A stretch of DNA of 64,000 bases from Ligustrum vulgare. Its lineage: Eukaryota; Streptophyta; Magnoliopsida; Lamiales; Oleaceae. Under the pieces are notes generated by a model. That model saw only the letters and a program-made list of their open reading frames with translations. It ran no database searches and was not told the DNA's origin. Numbering within the stretch: position 1 is the stretch's first letter; each line of letters begins with the position of its first letter. The translations under genes were made by a program, and so were the position numbers. The stretch is taken from NCBI GenBank assembly GCA_963555705.1, contig OY743182.1:50906592-50970591 (forward strand), written 5' to 3'. Shown here piece after piece: positions 12,033 through 21,623 of this stretch.

Positions 12033-12601
12033 TGACAGAATTTCCAGAAATAAAATTTGAAAAACAAATAATAAAAAATATTAATCTACCAGTAGGATCT
12101 TACCAAATAAAAGGAGCTAATACAACAATGTTTCAACCATTAAGCTCATGGGGAGAATCTGACGGATTTCTTAACATGCAATTAAATTGGATAAGTGCTT
12201 TTTTATGGCAAACATATAAAAACATAAATTTACAAGATAAATTAGCCGTTGAAGAATTACAACAATTAAATATACAGGATATGAATATCAAAGAAAAATT
12301 ATAAAACATTCAAAATAAACTAACAATACAATTCAAAGAATTAAAAGAAATGATAGGAGAAATTAAAAATATAGATGAAGAAATCTTAAAAGAATTCCAA
12401 AGAAAATCAGGAGAATTAATTAATCAAGATAAAATTGGAATAATTATAGAAAAAATAGATAAATTAAATGAGAAAATAAGAAAGAATGAAAACGAAAAAA
12501 TCATATCAATAGAAGAAAGAATCAAAAAGTTAGAAATAAAAATAGATGATATGTATGACAGACTATTTAAGGTACAAAAAACTCAAAAACCAAGAGTATA
12601 A
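12032..12601 (+). pseudogene. Viral ORF C, interrupted by one stop
   Basis: One reading frame runs from the ATG at 12,032 to 12,601, broken by a TAA at 12,302-12,304. The N-terminal half holds an aromatic motif (PLSSWGESDGFLNMQLNW). The C-terminal half, after the stop, is a coiled coil (ERIKKLEIKIDDMYDRL). Both halves in the same frame suggest one ancestral gene of about 190 codons that has taken a nonsense mutation. Its order before a coiled-coil ORF and the coat gene resembles ORF1 of badna/tungroviruses, but I cannot confirm homology. Confidence 0.6.
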
Positions 12602-12602
12602 A

Positions 12603-12992
12603 ATGTCGATAAGTGAATATATTGAAGATTTAAAAACATTAATAAAAACATTAATAAATGATGTACAAGAAGTAAAAAATGAATTAAAAGAAGTAAGAAA
12701 TGATATAAATATACTAAAACTAGAGATTAGAGAATTCAAAGAAAGTAATAAAAGCAAAGATAAGAAAATAGACAAAAAACTCATAGAAAAAGAAATACTT
12801 AGAATAGGAAAGAAGCATTTCGAACAGGAAAAAATTATAATAGAAGCAGGAAGTATGGATGATGAATTTAGAAGAAATATATTACCAAAAATATTAGAGG
12901 AAGAATTAGAATTACAAAAATCTATAGAAAAAACTTTAGGAAAATTAAAAGCTGAAGAAAAAATTGAAGAAGAACAAAACAAAAATGAATGA
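12603..12992 (+). CDS. Viral ORF D, coiled-coil protein (virion-associated-like)
   Basis: The ATG at 12,603 lies one base after the stop of ORF C. The product is about 129 aa with a long heptad-rich coiled coil (IKTLINDVQEVKNELKEVR) and a charged Glu/Lys tail. In caulimovirids a small coiled-coil protein just upstream of the coat gene is usually the virion-associated/DNA-binding protein (CaMV ORF III, badnavirus ORF2). Position and shape suggest that role here. The last 8 nt (ATGAATGA) overlap the start of the coat ORF. Intact. Confidence 0.6.
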   Translation: MSISEYIEDLKTLIKTLINDVQEVKNELKEVRNDINILKLEIREFKESNKSKDKKIDKKLIEKEILRIGKKHFEQEKIIIEAGSMDDEFRRNILPKILEEELELQKSIEKTLGKLKAEEKIEEEQNKNE

Positions 12993-14328
12993 AGAATTAG
13001 ATTTGCTTATAGAAAATTTTGACCAGTTAAGTATAGAAAACTTTAATGAATACCAAGTTTTAATGAATACTGGAGGAGCACCTAACCCTGCTCCTATAGG
13101 AACTTCTAAACAAGAATTACCAGATCCAGATGAAAGTTATGCACCCTTATATAACAAACCACACCGACAATATTATGATAGAATCAGAGATAGACAACCA
13201 CCTAGAGGAAATAAATATAAAGATAGATTTGAACCAAATAATAATTATGATAAACCTATTAATCATGGAGGAACAAAATTGGATCTTGATTGTAAAATAG
13301 ATACTAAAAAAGCCTTATTAACTTGGGCAGATTCAATGATACTATTCTTTTTATACAATAAAGATGATACATGGAAAAATACTGATAGAATGATAAATTT
13401 TTTAATAGCATCTTTTGAAGGACATGTTAGAAATTGGTGGGAAGGAATAAGTAGTGATACAAAAGCATTAATAAGAAGAAATGTACAGACATAACTAATA
13501 AAATCAGATAGAAAAGGAATAGAAAAGATAGTAGATTATATTGCGGATGAATTTTTAGGAGAAAATTGGATAAGTAATTCTGAAGCAGAATCAATAAGAC
13601 AAAAAGATAATGCAAGAGTAAGATTAATAAATTTAACAATATGTGATATGTGTAAAATTAAAGAATATACTTGTGAATTTAAAGAATACTATTATGTCCA
13701 ATTCTATAGTAATGAAACCCAAGAAGTATATAGAGATATGTATTACAATAAATTACCAGGTTCATGGGGAATATACTTTAAAATAGAATTTGAAAAATTT
13801 ATTAGAGATAACCCTGGAACACCTAGAACATTAGGATCAAGGATAAAATTCTTATTTGAAAGATTAGCATATATATGTCAACAAAGACAATTATTAAAGA
13901 AATCAGGAAAATTAACTAGAATATGTTGTGAAGATATGGAAAAACCTACCCAATGGGGATGTAACCCTGAAAGAAGAAAATATAATAATAAAAGAAAATT
14001 TAAAAATAGAAAATTTAAAAAATTCAGAAACTTTAGAAAAAGATATATAAAACCTAAGAGGAGATATTACAAAAGAAGATATAATCCAAATAAAAAACAG
14101 AAAAATAAAACTTATAAGAAAGATAAAAGCCAATGCAAATGTTGGAATTGTGGAGAAATAGGACATATAAGCCCTGATTGTAACAAAAAGAAAGTTAAAA
14201 TATTACAAAATGAATATCTAGAAATAGAAAGTGAACTAAGTGAAATATCAGATATTGAAAAATACTATGATCAAGAAGTCTATATAAGCGAAACAGATTC
14301 AGAAAGCAATGAATCAGAATCAGAATAA
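12985..14328 (+). pseudogene. Viral ORF E, coat protein with zinc knuckle, one stop
   Basis: The frame opens at the ATG at 12,985 and runs to TAA at 14,326-14,328, about 447 codons, broken by one TAA at 13,492-13,494. The acidic N-terminus is followed by the coat core (WADSMILFFLYN; ASFEGHVRNWWEG; then, past the stop, IADEFLGENW). Next comes an Arg/Lys-rich RNA-binding stretch (13,970-14,130), the CCHC knuckle CWNCGEIGHISPDC (14,139-14,180) and an acidic Ser/Glu tail. This is the standard caulimovirid capsid layout. The capsid is a separate ORF, not part of a badnavirus-like fused polyprotein. Confidence 0.85.
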
Positions 14329-15634
14329 AGAAATAGAAGAAATAGAAACAAATAAGAACATAGATAAGCAAGAATATGAATGAATAGAAGGTTATGGATT
14401 AAAAGTAACTTTTGATAATAATAAGTTCAGAAAAATACAAAAATTATCTTTAGATTTGAAAATAGGAAAATGGGAAATATTAGACAGAATATGGAAAAGA
14501 GAAAAAGTAGCAATAAATGAATATCATAAAATTGAAAGAGCAATAGATGTTAGAACCACTCAAGGAACACACAAATTAAATCTTTTAACAAAAAATACAG
14601 TTGCAGAATTATTAACAAAGATTAATAGAAAACAAAGTGAAAAGATTCAATATGTTTACTTAGCAGGTATCCAAATAATGTTTAAATCCCTGTTTAGAGA
14701 AGGATTAGATTCGCCTTTGACTGTAAGTTTACATGATGGAAGAATTATAAATTTAAAAGATAGTCATTTAGGAACAGTGGAAGGAAATCTAGCATATAAG
14801 AAACTAATATTTACATGTTATCCAAAATATTATATATCGTTAAAAGATAGAAACTTTAATGAAGTTTTAGGACTACATTTCAAATTACATAAGGATGACA
14901 TAATGGAACCAGGAGATAAAATTATGACTATAGAATACAGAGCATTATACACATTTACTAATTCTAATTATGGAAACATTTATTCTAAAAAACCATATAT
15001 TGAAATTCATAAAGAATGTAAAGATTTTGGTAAAGCTGTAGAACCAGATAAACAAATAAGTTTAGTTCCAAGAAATTATGAACTTACTATAACAAAAAAT
15101 AAACCAGAAATCATTGAGTTACGAGAAGAAGAATACCCTAATAATAACATAACATTTGAAGATGGTAGATTAATTAGGAGATCAGCAAGTTTACCTAATA
15201 GAAAACAATTAGGAGAAACTAGTAATATAAAAGAAATAAAACTTAATAGAAATGCTGAAAATATGAAAATAGAAGGTGAATATTTTAATGGAATAGAACA
15301 TATAAAAGGATCAAATATATTAATTGACACAGGAGCTAGTGAATGTCATATAGCTTCAAATAGAAATAAAGGACTAATATCTCATAGAACCAATCCATAT
15401 AGATATATAAATTTTGATGGACAAATACATATGACTGAACTTGAAGTAAAAGTACCAATAAAAATAGGAGGAATAAATCTCTTAGTACCATGTCATGTAG
15501 ATAGTAGTATGGCAAACCCTCATGTATTATTAGGTATGAGCTTTCTAGATGGACTAGAAGATTATAGTATAAAACGTGAAGGATTATATATAACTCATAA
15601 TGGTCAAACTATACTATGTAGAAAGGCTGAATAA
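14309..15634 (+). pseudogene. Viral ORF F, movement protein plus retropepsin-like domain
   Basis: The frame starts at the ATG at 14,309, overlapping the end of the coat ORF by 20 nt, and carries a TGA at 14,381-14,383. Beyond that it is open to 15,634. Residues from about 45 are a 30K-superfamily movement protein (QYVYLAGIQIMFKSLFREG; LDSPLTVSLHDGRIINLKD; PGDKIMTIEYRALY), which in these viruses enlarges plasmodesmata for cell-to-cell spread. The C-terminal third adds a pepsin-like fold with ILIDTGASECHI (near 15,316) and VLLGMSFLDG (near 15,525). The start is inferred from frame continuity. A downstream start would avoid the TGA but lose the N-terminus. Confidence 0.8.
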
Positions 15635-15642
15635 ATGAATAA

Positions 15643-17547
15643 CCAAATAAGTTTTCCATTAGCCGTTTATATACAACTATACAAGTTACAATTGTTGAAA
15701 CAAATATAACAACATGTGCATTAATTGACACGGGAAGTGATATAACAATATTCAAAAGCTTCTTAATAAAATCATGGAATACTAATGGAAAAATAAAAAT
15801 TACAGGAGTAACAGGAGAAAGTACTCATATAATTAATAGTGCTGATAAAATTGATATAATACTTGGGAGTAAACAAATAGTTGTAAATAAAGTATATAAT
15901 TATAACAAATTAGAATGTGATATATTACTAGGAAATGACTTTATACAACAATTTCAATATTATAAACAAAATAATTACATGGTAATGTTACAAACACCTT
16001 GTGCACATTTACTAAAAATATCACGAGAATTTAGACCTTACAGAGTTCAGCCAACACAGCGTGGTGATAAATGGGAGAAAAAACCAATTATACAAAATGA
16101 AATAAAAAATAAAAGAATAATGTATAAAAAAGCCTTAAAAACAAACATACAAATAAATATGGAAAAAATCATTGATCAACTAGAAAAAATTTGTGGAGAA
16201 AATCCATTATTATTTTGGAAACCACATCATCCAAAAGCTAAAATAGAATTAACAGAAAATGTTATTATAAGAGTTAGACCAATGATGTATACCATACAAG
16301 ATACACAAGAGTTTAAAACTCAGATAAAAGAATTACTTAATCAAAAATTAATCAGACCTAGTAATGGACCCCATAGTAGTCCAGCATTTATGGTCATGAA
16401 ACATTCTGAACAAAAAAGAGGAAAAGCTAGAATGGTGATAAATTATAAAGAATTAAACAAATATACTAAATTTGACGGATACTTTTTACCCAATAAAGAG
16501 GTACTAATAAATCTTGTAAAAGGAAAACAATATTATTCTAAATTTGATTGCAAATCAGGATTTTGGCAAGTAAAAATGGAAGAAGATAGTATTCAATATA
16601 CAACATTTAGTACACCTCAAGGTAAGTATGAATGGATGGTTATGCCATTTGGTTTAAAAAATGCACCACAAATATATCAAAGAAGAATGGATAACATATT
16701 TAGAAAATTCAATGAATTCTTAATTGTCTATGTAGATGATATATTAATATGTTCTAATAATAGAGAAGAACATAGAAACCATTTAATTAAATTTATAAAT
16801 GAATGAAAAAAAGAAGGAATTGTTCTTTCAAAAAATAAAACTATAATAGAAAAACAAGAAATTGATTTTCTTGGATTATCAATAGATAAAAGAGGGATAA
16901 AATTACAAACTCATATATCTAAAAAGATAGAAAGTTTTCCAAACAAATTAGAATCAAAAGAACAAATACAAAAATTTTTAGGATGTTTAAATTATGCAGA
17001 AGGATTTATTGAAAATCTATCAAAAAAGAGACATAAAATTCAAGTTTTACTCAGGAAAACAAATACCAAAGGATGGAGTGATGAACATACAGAAATTGTC
17101 AAATCACTAAAAGAAGAATGTAAAAATTTGCCAAAATTAAGATTACCAGATGAAAAAGATAATCTGATAGTTAATACTGATGCCTCGGATAAGTATTGGG
17201 CAGCAATATTAAAAACAGATCTTAATGAAATTTGTAGATATTCAAGTGGAACGTTTAATCAAGCAGAAATAAATTATACCACTCATGAGAAAAAACTGTT
17301 AGCAATCATCAGAGGAATAAAGAAGTTTTCATTGTTTTTATTATCTAAGAAATTCATTGTTGAAACTGATAATTCTCAAGTTGCAGGTTTAGTAAAAAAT
17401 AAATTACCACCAGAACCTCAATATAGAAGGCTCCATAGATGGCAAGCCTATTTGGCATTTTATAATTTTAATATAGTTTATATTAAAGGTGTTAATAATT
17501 ATCTTGCGGACTTTTTAAGCAGGAATATTGAATTTGCAGATGGATAA
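15643..17547 (+). pseudogene. Viral ORF G, protease-RT-RNase H
   Basis: One frame from 15,643 to TAA at 17,547, with a TGA at 16,804-16,806. It contains a second retropepsin (CALIDTGSDITIF near 15,715; CDILLGNDF near 15,920). The reverse transcriptase follows (KARMVINYKELNKYTK; YYSKFDCKSGFWQVKME; VMPFGLKNAPQIYQ; catalytic YVDDIL at about 16,728-16,745). RNase H (VNTDASDKYWA; THEKKLLAIIRG) runs from about 17,170. The nearest upstream ATG, 15,635, is in another frame, so a small indel near 15,640-15,660 or an unusual start is implied. This enzyme copies the pregenomic RNA into DNA. There is no integrase. Confidence 0.88.
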
Positions 17548-18610
17548 TATCAAAAGATCCCTAATAGATGCCAAAAAGCGAATGAACTTCCTTATGGAGG
17601 AAGCTGAAGATATAAAGCTTGGAATTGAACAACTTGCAGAAACTCTCCAAGGAAGTTTCAAGCAATTGATGGAAATCTCAACATTTCATCACAATTATAC
17701 TAAAGAATTGAGCGATAACATAATTGAGATTGAATCTCAGTTTGAATCGTTGATTACCAAGCAGGTTATACCAAAAATACAAACAGGTACATCTTCTGGA
17801 AGATGTGGTGGACCAATAATTAAAAGAGATGAACCAAGTCCCAAAAATGTTGTTATAAATGAAGCCAGTCCTCGAAAAATCACAATCAATGCCAAAGATG
17901 AACATACAAGGGTAGTCAGAATTCGTCCTGAAGAAGAAGATGATTCCCCTTTTTTACCAAAAGAAAACGAATATAAAACCACTGTGGAAGTTATATATGA
18001 ACTTCAAGAATGTGATTGCTATTACATTTCGTCTGGAGACCATGTATACCCACGATTGATCGTTACCCAGGGAGGAGACCCCGTCATGACAAAAATGGCA
18101 GCTGATTATGGATTCTTGGATCTTATCTATCCAGGAAAAGATCTAAAAGAAATCGAAAAATTTGATGATTTACTAAAAGGAGAAATTTTAAAGTTTGCTC
18201 AAGGAAGATCCATATATTTAAAATTTTATTCAATCAGTCCTGAAATTGATGGAAGGATATATTATCCTGCTGAGCATATTATCACAATTGGGTATGTTGC
18301 TAGAAATTTTCAAATTGAAGTTGGAAAAAATACCAAGCCAGTACCAAACATTACAAGATCATGGTTTAGATCTCGAAGGGTGTTGGGAATCAAAGTTCTC
18401 TACAACATTGCCAAAAATTTGTATGAGAAAAAATTCAAGTGCATATGCCAGTATAATGGATGGACCCTCCTCACTAATGGAGGAAAAGAAAAATCAACAA
18501 TCCTGCAAGAATACATCAATAAATTTGACATTCATCAAATCCATGGAAGCTTTGCCACTTTGCAAGAGGCGTGCATAGCCAGGAACTGCCCCACATGCCA
18601 AAGAAATTGA
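17540..18610 (+). CDS. Viral ORF H, 356 aa, possible transactivator-position protein
   Basis: The ATG at 17,540 overlaps the pol stop by 8 nt (ATGGATAA). The ORF is intact. The N-terminus (residues 1-80) is helical/coiled coil, followed by a basic, proline-containing linker. A conserved-looking C-terminal region (ECDCYYISSGDHVYPRLIV; FKCICQYNGWTLLTN) ends in a Cys cluster (ACIARNCPTC). The last ORF before the intergenic region is where CaMV encodes its P6 transactivator and where tungrovirus has ORF4, so an inclusion-body or translation role is possible but unproven. The second viral copy near 58.7 kb preserves the same C-terminal 50 or so residues, including NCPTC. Confidence 0.65.
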   Translation: MDNIKRSLIDAKKRMNFLMEEAEDIKLGIEQLAETLQGSFKQLMEISTFHHNYTKELSDNIIEIESQFESLITKQVIPKIQTGTSSGRCGGPIIKRDEPSPKNVVINEASPRKITINAKDEHTRVVRIRPEEEDDSPFLPKENEYKTTVEVIYELQECDCYYISSGDHVYPRLIVTQGGDPVMTKMAADYGFLDLIYPGKDLKEIEKFDDLLKGEILKFAQGRSIYLKFYSISPEIDGRIYYPAEHIITIGYVARNFQIEVGKNTKPVPNITRSWFRSRRVLGIKVLYNIAKNLYEKKFKCICQYNGWTLLTNGGKEKSTILQEYINKFDIHQIHGSFATLQEACIARNCPTCQRN

Positions 18611-19293
18611 TGGACAAGTGGAAGATATTCAATAGATCTACTTTAATTCAACAATACAGAATAATGTAGGGGCCATACCAAAACCAAAAAAGAGAAGGAT
18701 AAGTGTCCCTATAATGTAAGGGTCATGTGATGTAATAAATAATAGAGGGACAGGTGTGTCCTTAGGTGAAAAAAGTTGTAAAATTGTTAGGACAATGATG
18801 TAAGCAATGATGTAATTGTGTCCAATGTAGTATTATAAATAGAGGCCTCCGGGCTAGTTGAAGGGCAGAACTCACTTGAGCACTCAGTTTGTGAGAAAGC
18901 CAAAAATCTTCTGTCTTTGAAAAATTCTCTTATCAATCTTGTTTCAATCTTCATATTATCAATAAAATCTCAATCTACTTATCAAATTATGATGAGTTTC
19001 TAAATTCTTGTCTTCTAAATCCTGTTTCCAAGAATAAGATATATTATTAAGAAAACTCCCTACACTCTGTCCTAAAATATTTTCCATCTAAAACGTTATA
19101 CAGTGAAGGCAACCAGGTTCAGCTAATAACCCGTGAAGGCAGGAAGCCATTGAAGGGTGTGGAGCAGAAACCTATAAGCCTGAAGGTCACTAACAATAGA
19201 AGGAAAATACAAAGGTACTAAGAACAGGAAAAGAGGTTAGTATTCTTAATATATCTATCTTTACGGAATTAGGAGGAAGAAGAGTTTTTTAAC
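18611..19293 (+). promoter_or_regulatory. Viral intergenic region: pregenomic RNA promoter and leader
   Basis: After ORF H come two GATGTAA-type repeats (near 18,798 and 18,809) and a TATA box, TATTATAAATAGAGGCC, at 18,831-18,847. A likely start site follows at about 18,865, and a poly(A) signal AATAAA at 18,961-18,966. A transcript starting here and ending after the signal would be terminally redundant, as in CaMV 35S RNA. The leader to 19,293 has no long ORF. The whole region, apart from the TATA box, is conserved in the second copy. Confidence 0.75.
19271..19284 (+). promoter_or_regulatory. Purine tract, candidate plus-strand primer site
   Basis: AGGAGGAAGAAGAG lies just before the first post-leader ORF. 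It is preserved almost exactly in the second copy at 59,429-59,441, where flanking sequence has drifted. Plus-strand synthesis in caulimovirids starts at such G/A-rich tracts. The assignment is an inference. Confidence 0.45.
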
Positions 19294-19647
19294 ATGACAG
19301 AATTCAGGATTATTAAATTTAATTATCAAAACAGTCCTTACAATGATGAACACCATAGCATAATTGAACCTTTATTCATGTATGAAAAGTTTACCAGACC
19401 TAATAATGAAATAAAAAAGTTATATCATGTGTATATGCCATGTTTGTTAGTTATCTTTCCAACATTAAAAAGAATATTAGGATTAGAAATTACAAAATCA
19501 ATTATTTATTTTTGGCTTGATAGTGATAATACTGAAATAAATAATGAATTATATTTAGGATATGTGTTTAGCATTGATAATGATTATGACCCTGTAATAG
19601 ATTATGACAGTGATGGAAGGGATGAATCTTTCTTTACCAGTTTTTGA
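19294..19647 (+). CDS. Viral ORF I, 117 aa
   Basis: The first ORF after the leader, with its ATG 9 nt beyond the purine tract. The protein is intact, acidic toward the end (DNDYDPVIDYDSDGRDE), with a hydrophobic centre (MPCLLVIFPTLKRILGLEI). I do not recognise a family. It overlaps ORF J by 44 nt. The second viral copy lacks nearly all of it: its leader passes almost directly into the ORF J equivalent. Confidence 0.55.
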   Translation: MTEFRIIKFNYQNSPYNDEHHSIIEPLFMYEKFTRPNNEIKKLYHVYMPCLLVIFPTLKRILGLEITKSIIYFWLDSDNTEINNELYLGYVFSIDNDYDPVIDYDSDGRDESFFTSF

Positions 19648-20038
19648 AAATCTTAATATCATGAATAATAGTAATTATATCATGAAAAAACCCAGAACTA
19701 AAAGAGGTCCATATAAAGTTCAAAAGCATATCAAAAGTAAAAAAGGTATTGAATATGAAAATGAAATTGATAAAATAGGATACCAAGAGCAACTATATGC
19801 ATCACAAGAGATATTAAAAAGTTTTAAAGAAAATTTGATAGAAAACTTTGCTAGAGGTACTATAAGATCTATAATGGTACAAAATATTCAAGATATAATT
19901 GATAAATTAGAAAAGAGAAAGAAAAGTATTTCAAAATATAATATACCATTTGAACCAAGCATAGATATTATGGCTGATATAGATATTATCAATTCTCAAA
20001 CATTGATAGAGTTTGAAAAATTACTTGAAATTTTATAA
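19604..20038 (+). CDS. Viral ORF J, 144 aa, basic N-terminus
   Basis: Possible starts are 19,604, 19,622, 19,661 and 19,682. The block conserved in the second copy begins at the last of these (MKKPRTKRGPYKVQKHIK), so the shorter start is plausible. A Lys/Arg-rich head is followed by a helical body (IGYQEQLYASQEILKSF; IQDIIDKLEKRKK). It is intact here and broken by stops in the second copy. Function unknown. The basic head suggests nucleic-acid binding or nuclear targeting. Confidence 0.55.
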   Translation: MTVMEGMNLSLPVFENLNIMNNSNYIMKKPRTKRGPYKVQKHIKSKKGIEYENEIDKIGYQEQLYASQEILKSFKENLIENFARGTIRSIMVQNIQDIIDKLEKRKKSISKYNIPFEPSIDIMADIDIINSQTLIEFEKLLEIL

Positions 20039-20060
20039 ATTATTTATCTTTGTATTTATA

Positions 20061-20273
20061 ATGCCTGGATATACTATTGAAGGATTAGACAATTTGTTAG
20101 ATAGGATAACGGAAAAAATAGATAACATTATATCTCAATTAATAGATATGGATGAATCATCTGAACAATATTATATACTTTTAGAAAATCATGATCAATA
20201 CATTATAGATTGTTCTGATATATTACAACTTAAAATAGATTTAGAAAATAAAATAGTAACAAATACAGTCTAA
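20061..20273 (+). CDS. Viral ORF K, 70 aa, twin of ORF L
   Basis: Starts at the ATG at 20,061 with MPGYTIEGLDNLLDRITEK and continues as an acidic helix. Its first 13 residues are identical to those of ORF L, and the rest aligns without large gaps (EKIDNII...ENHDQYI against DKMEDIK...EKYEQYI). The pair is a tandem duplication. Spacing to ORF L is 6 nt. No known family was recognised. Confidence 0.6.
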   Translation: MPGYTIEGLDNLLDRITEKIDNIISQLIDMDESSEQYYILLENHDQYIIDCSDILQLKIDLENKIVTNTV

Positions 20274-20279
20274 ACCTAA

Positions 20280-20501
20280 ATGCCAGGGTATACAATAGAA
20301 GGACTAGATAATCTTTTAGAAAAATTAAGAGATAAAATGGAAGATATTAAACATCAAATGGAAAATGAAAATATATCTTCTGAAGAATACAATAAACTTT
20401 TAGAAAAATACGAACAATATATTGCAGATTATTGTATGTTACTAGACCAAAGAATGGAATTATACCAGAAAATTTTATATAATAATTTACCAACCCAATA
20501 A
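20280..20501 (+). CDS. Viral ORF L, 73 aa, twin of ORF K
   Basis: Begins MPGYTIEGLDNLLEKLRDK, followed by a coiled-coil-like body (SEEYNKLLEKYEQYIADY). It is the downstream member of the duplicated pair, and 3 nt separate its stop from ORF M. Intact. The tight packing indicates polycistronic or reinitiation translation. Function unknown. Confidence 0.6.
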   Translation: MPGYTIEGLDNLLEKLRDKMEDIKHQMENENISSEEYNKLLEKYEQYIADYCMLLDQRMELYQKILYNNLPTQ

Positions 20502-20504
20502 TCT

Positions 20505-20915
20505 ATGAATACTTTACAAACATCAACATCTAATAACTGTGAATATAAACTATATTTAAATGATAAAGAAATTTCATTTTTATCGACTATTGTTGAAAAG
20601 TCTAAAAATATACATTCTGTTGGACAAACTAAACTAAAAGAAATATACAAAGATATTGACTATGCAATCCTAAATAGAATAAAATTTAATTCTGTTGAAA
20701 CAGCAAAAAATATAAATACGGTTCATAAAATTATAGAAGAATACGAAGATATAGAAGAAGAAGTATCAGAAGGAATAATGTTAGGATATATAAATAAAAA
20801 TGATCATCCTAAAACATTTGAAAAATTATTACAATATAGAACATTTTTAGAAGAACTTAAAAGATTAAAAAATATAAATATAACCAGAAACACTGAATTA
20901 AATCAACCTGACTAA
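20505..20915 (+). CDS. Viral ORF M, 136 aa
   Basis: The last viral ORF, intact, 3 nt after ORF L. The product is helical and charged (ISFLSTIVEKSKNIHSVG; IIEEYEDIEEEVSEGIMLG) with no recognised domain. Its stop is followed at once by G and TTTGG, the first bases of the primer-binding site at the left end. In the circular virus ORF M would therefore lie directly upstream of that site. Confidence 0.55.
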   Translation: MNTLQTSTSNNCEYKLYLNDKEISFLSTIVEKSKNIHSVGQTKLKEIYKDIDYAILNRIKFNSVETAKNINTVHKIIEEYEDIEEEVSEGIMLGYINKNDHPKTFEKLLQYRTFLEELKRLKNINITRNTELNQPD

Positions 20916-20921
20916 GTTTGG

Positions 20922-21623
20922 GGATATACCCTGCAAATTAAACAGTCCTTTTCATTAAGGATAATTTTGACATTTCAACCGAGGAATCTATTTTACTAGA
21001 CTTATTACATACCAAACCTATTTAACTAAAAACCCCAAATGAAAATGCAACCTATGAGAAATCACCTACGAAGAGAATGGAAAGCCGGAAAGTCGGCGAG
21101 AAGACGAACAAGGAAGATGAACTTATAGATAATGGAAGGCTCATAAGTCGGCGAGAAGACGAAACAGATACGTGAAAAGTCTGAGAATTGTGGGTTGAAT
21201 GAGAGAACCTAACATCTACCAGTTTCAGCATAAATGACCCAAATAGGAAGGGAGAGAGGAAGAAAAAGGATCAAACAGCAGATTCACCATTCATAAGAAC
21301 AGTTGAGGATACAGTGAAAGGAACTTCTCTCTCTCTTTTTTTTTTTTTTTAAATGGAACTTCCCTCTTTTAATATTGTAGGGACGAAGGGATAGGGAAAT
21401 CCATTTGCGGAAGGAAAAACAAAAAAATCAAATCAAATTTTATCACGTGCTAATCACGTGTTCATATCCCAGACCCAAAGTGATAAATTGATAAAATCGA
21501 ATCCCCACCTTTACTCCATAGCTCTTTGTTTCACAAATCACAACTTCATACACTGAAACACAGAGATATTATCTCAATCGTTATTGATCCTATCAAATGA
21601 ATTTCGTTTAATTTATCGAGAAA
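20922..21623. other. Upstream region and 5' UTR of the S1 gene
   Basis: No ORF is supported. Around 21,066-21,165 a 17-bp phrase (AAGTCGGCGAGAAGACG) occurs twice about 58 bp apart. A CT/T-rich tract lies at 21,328-21,350. The sequence just upstream of 21,624 looks like a plant 5' UTR. The reverse strand could also be a 5' UTR of a minus-strand gene. Confidence 0.4.

Larger units (their letters stand above)
11319..20921 (+). mobile_element. Endogenous pararetrovirus (Caulimoviridae), near full length
   Basis: A compact, very AT-rich block of overlapping or abutting ORFs, all on one strand. It carries caulimovirid hallmarks: a tRNA-Met primer-binding site, a CCHC coat protein, a 30K-type movement protein, retropepsin, RT and RNase H, and a TATA/poly(A) intergenic region. 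It has no LTRs and no integrase. The left end is at the primer-binding site (TTTGGTATC). The right end, after the last ORF's stop, is again TTTGG (20,917-20,921). This suggests a unit of about 9,598 bp opened at the minus-strand discontinuity, with a 5-nt overlap. Four in-frame stops and one probable frameshift inactivate it. The family is secure; the genus is unresolved. Confidence 0.88.

Noticed and set aside
12563..12982. 139-residue minus-strand ORF
   Set aside because: It is the antisense of the Lys/Glu-rich viral ORF D.
11319..20921. LTR retrotransposon instead of a pararetrovirus
   Set aside because: There is no integrase and no LTRs, but there are a movement-protein domain and a 35S-like promoter/poly(A) region.
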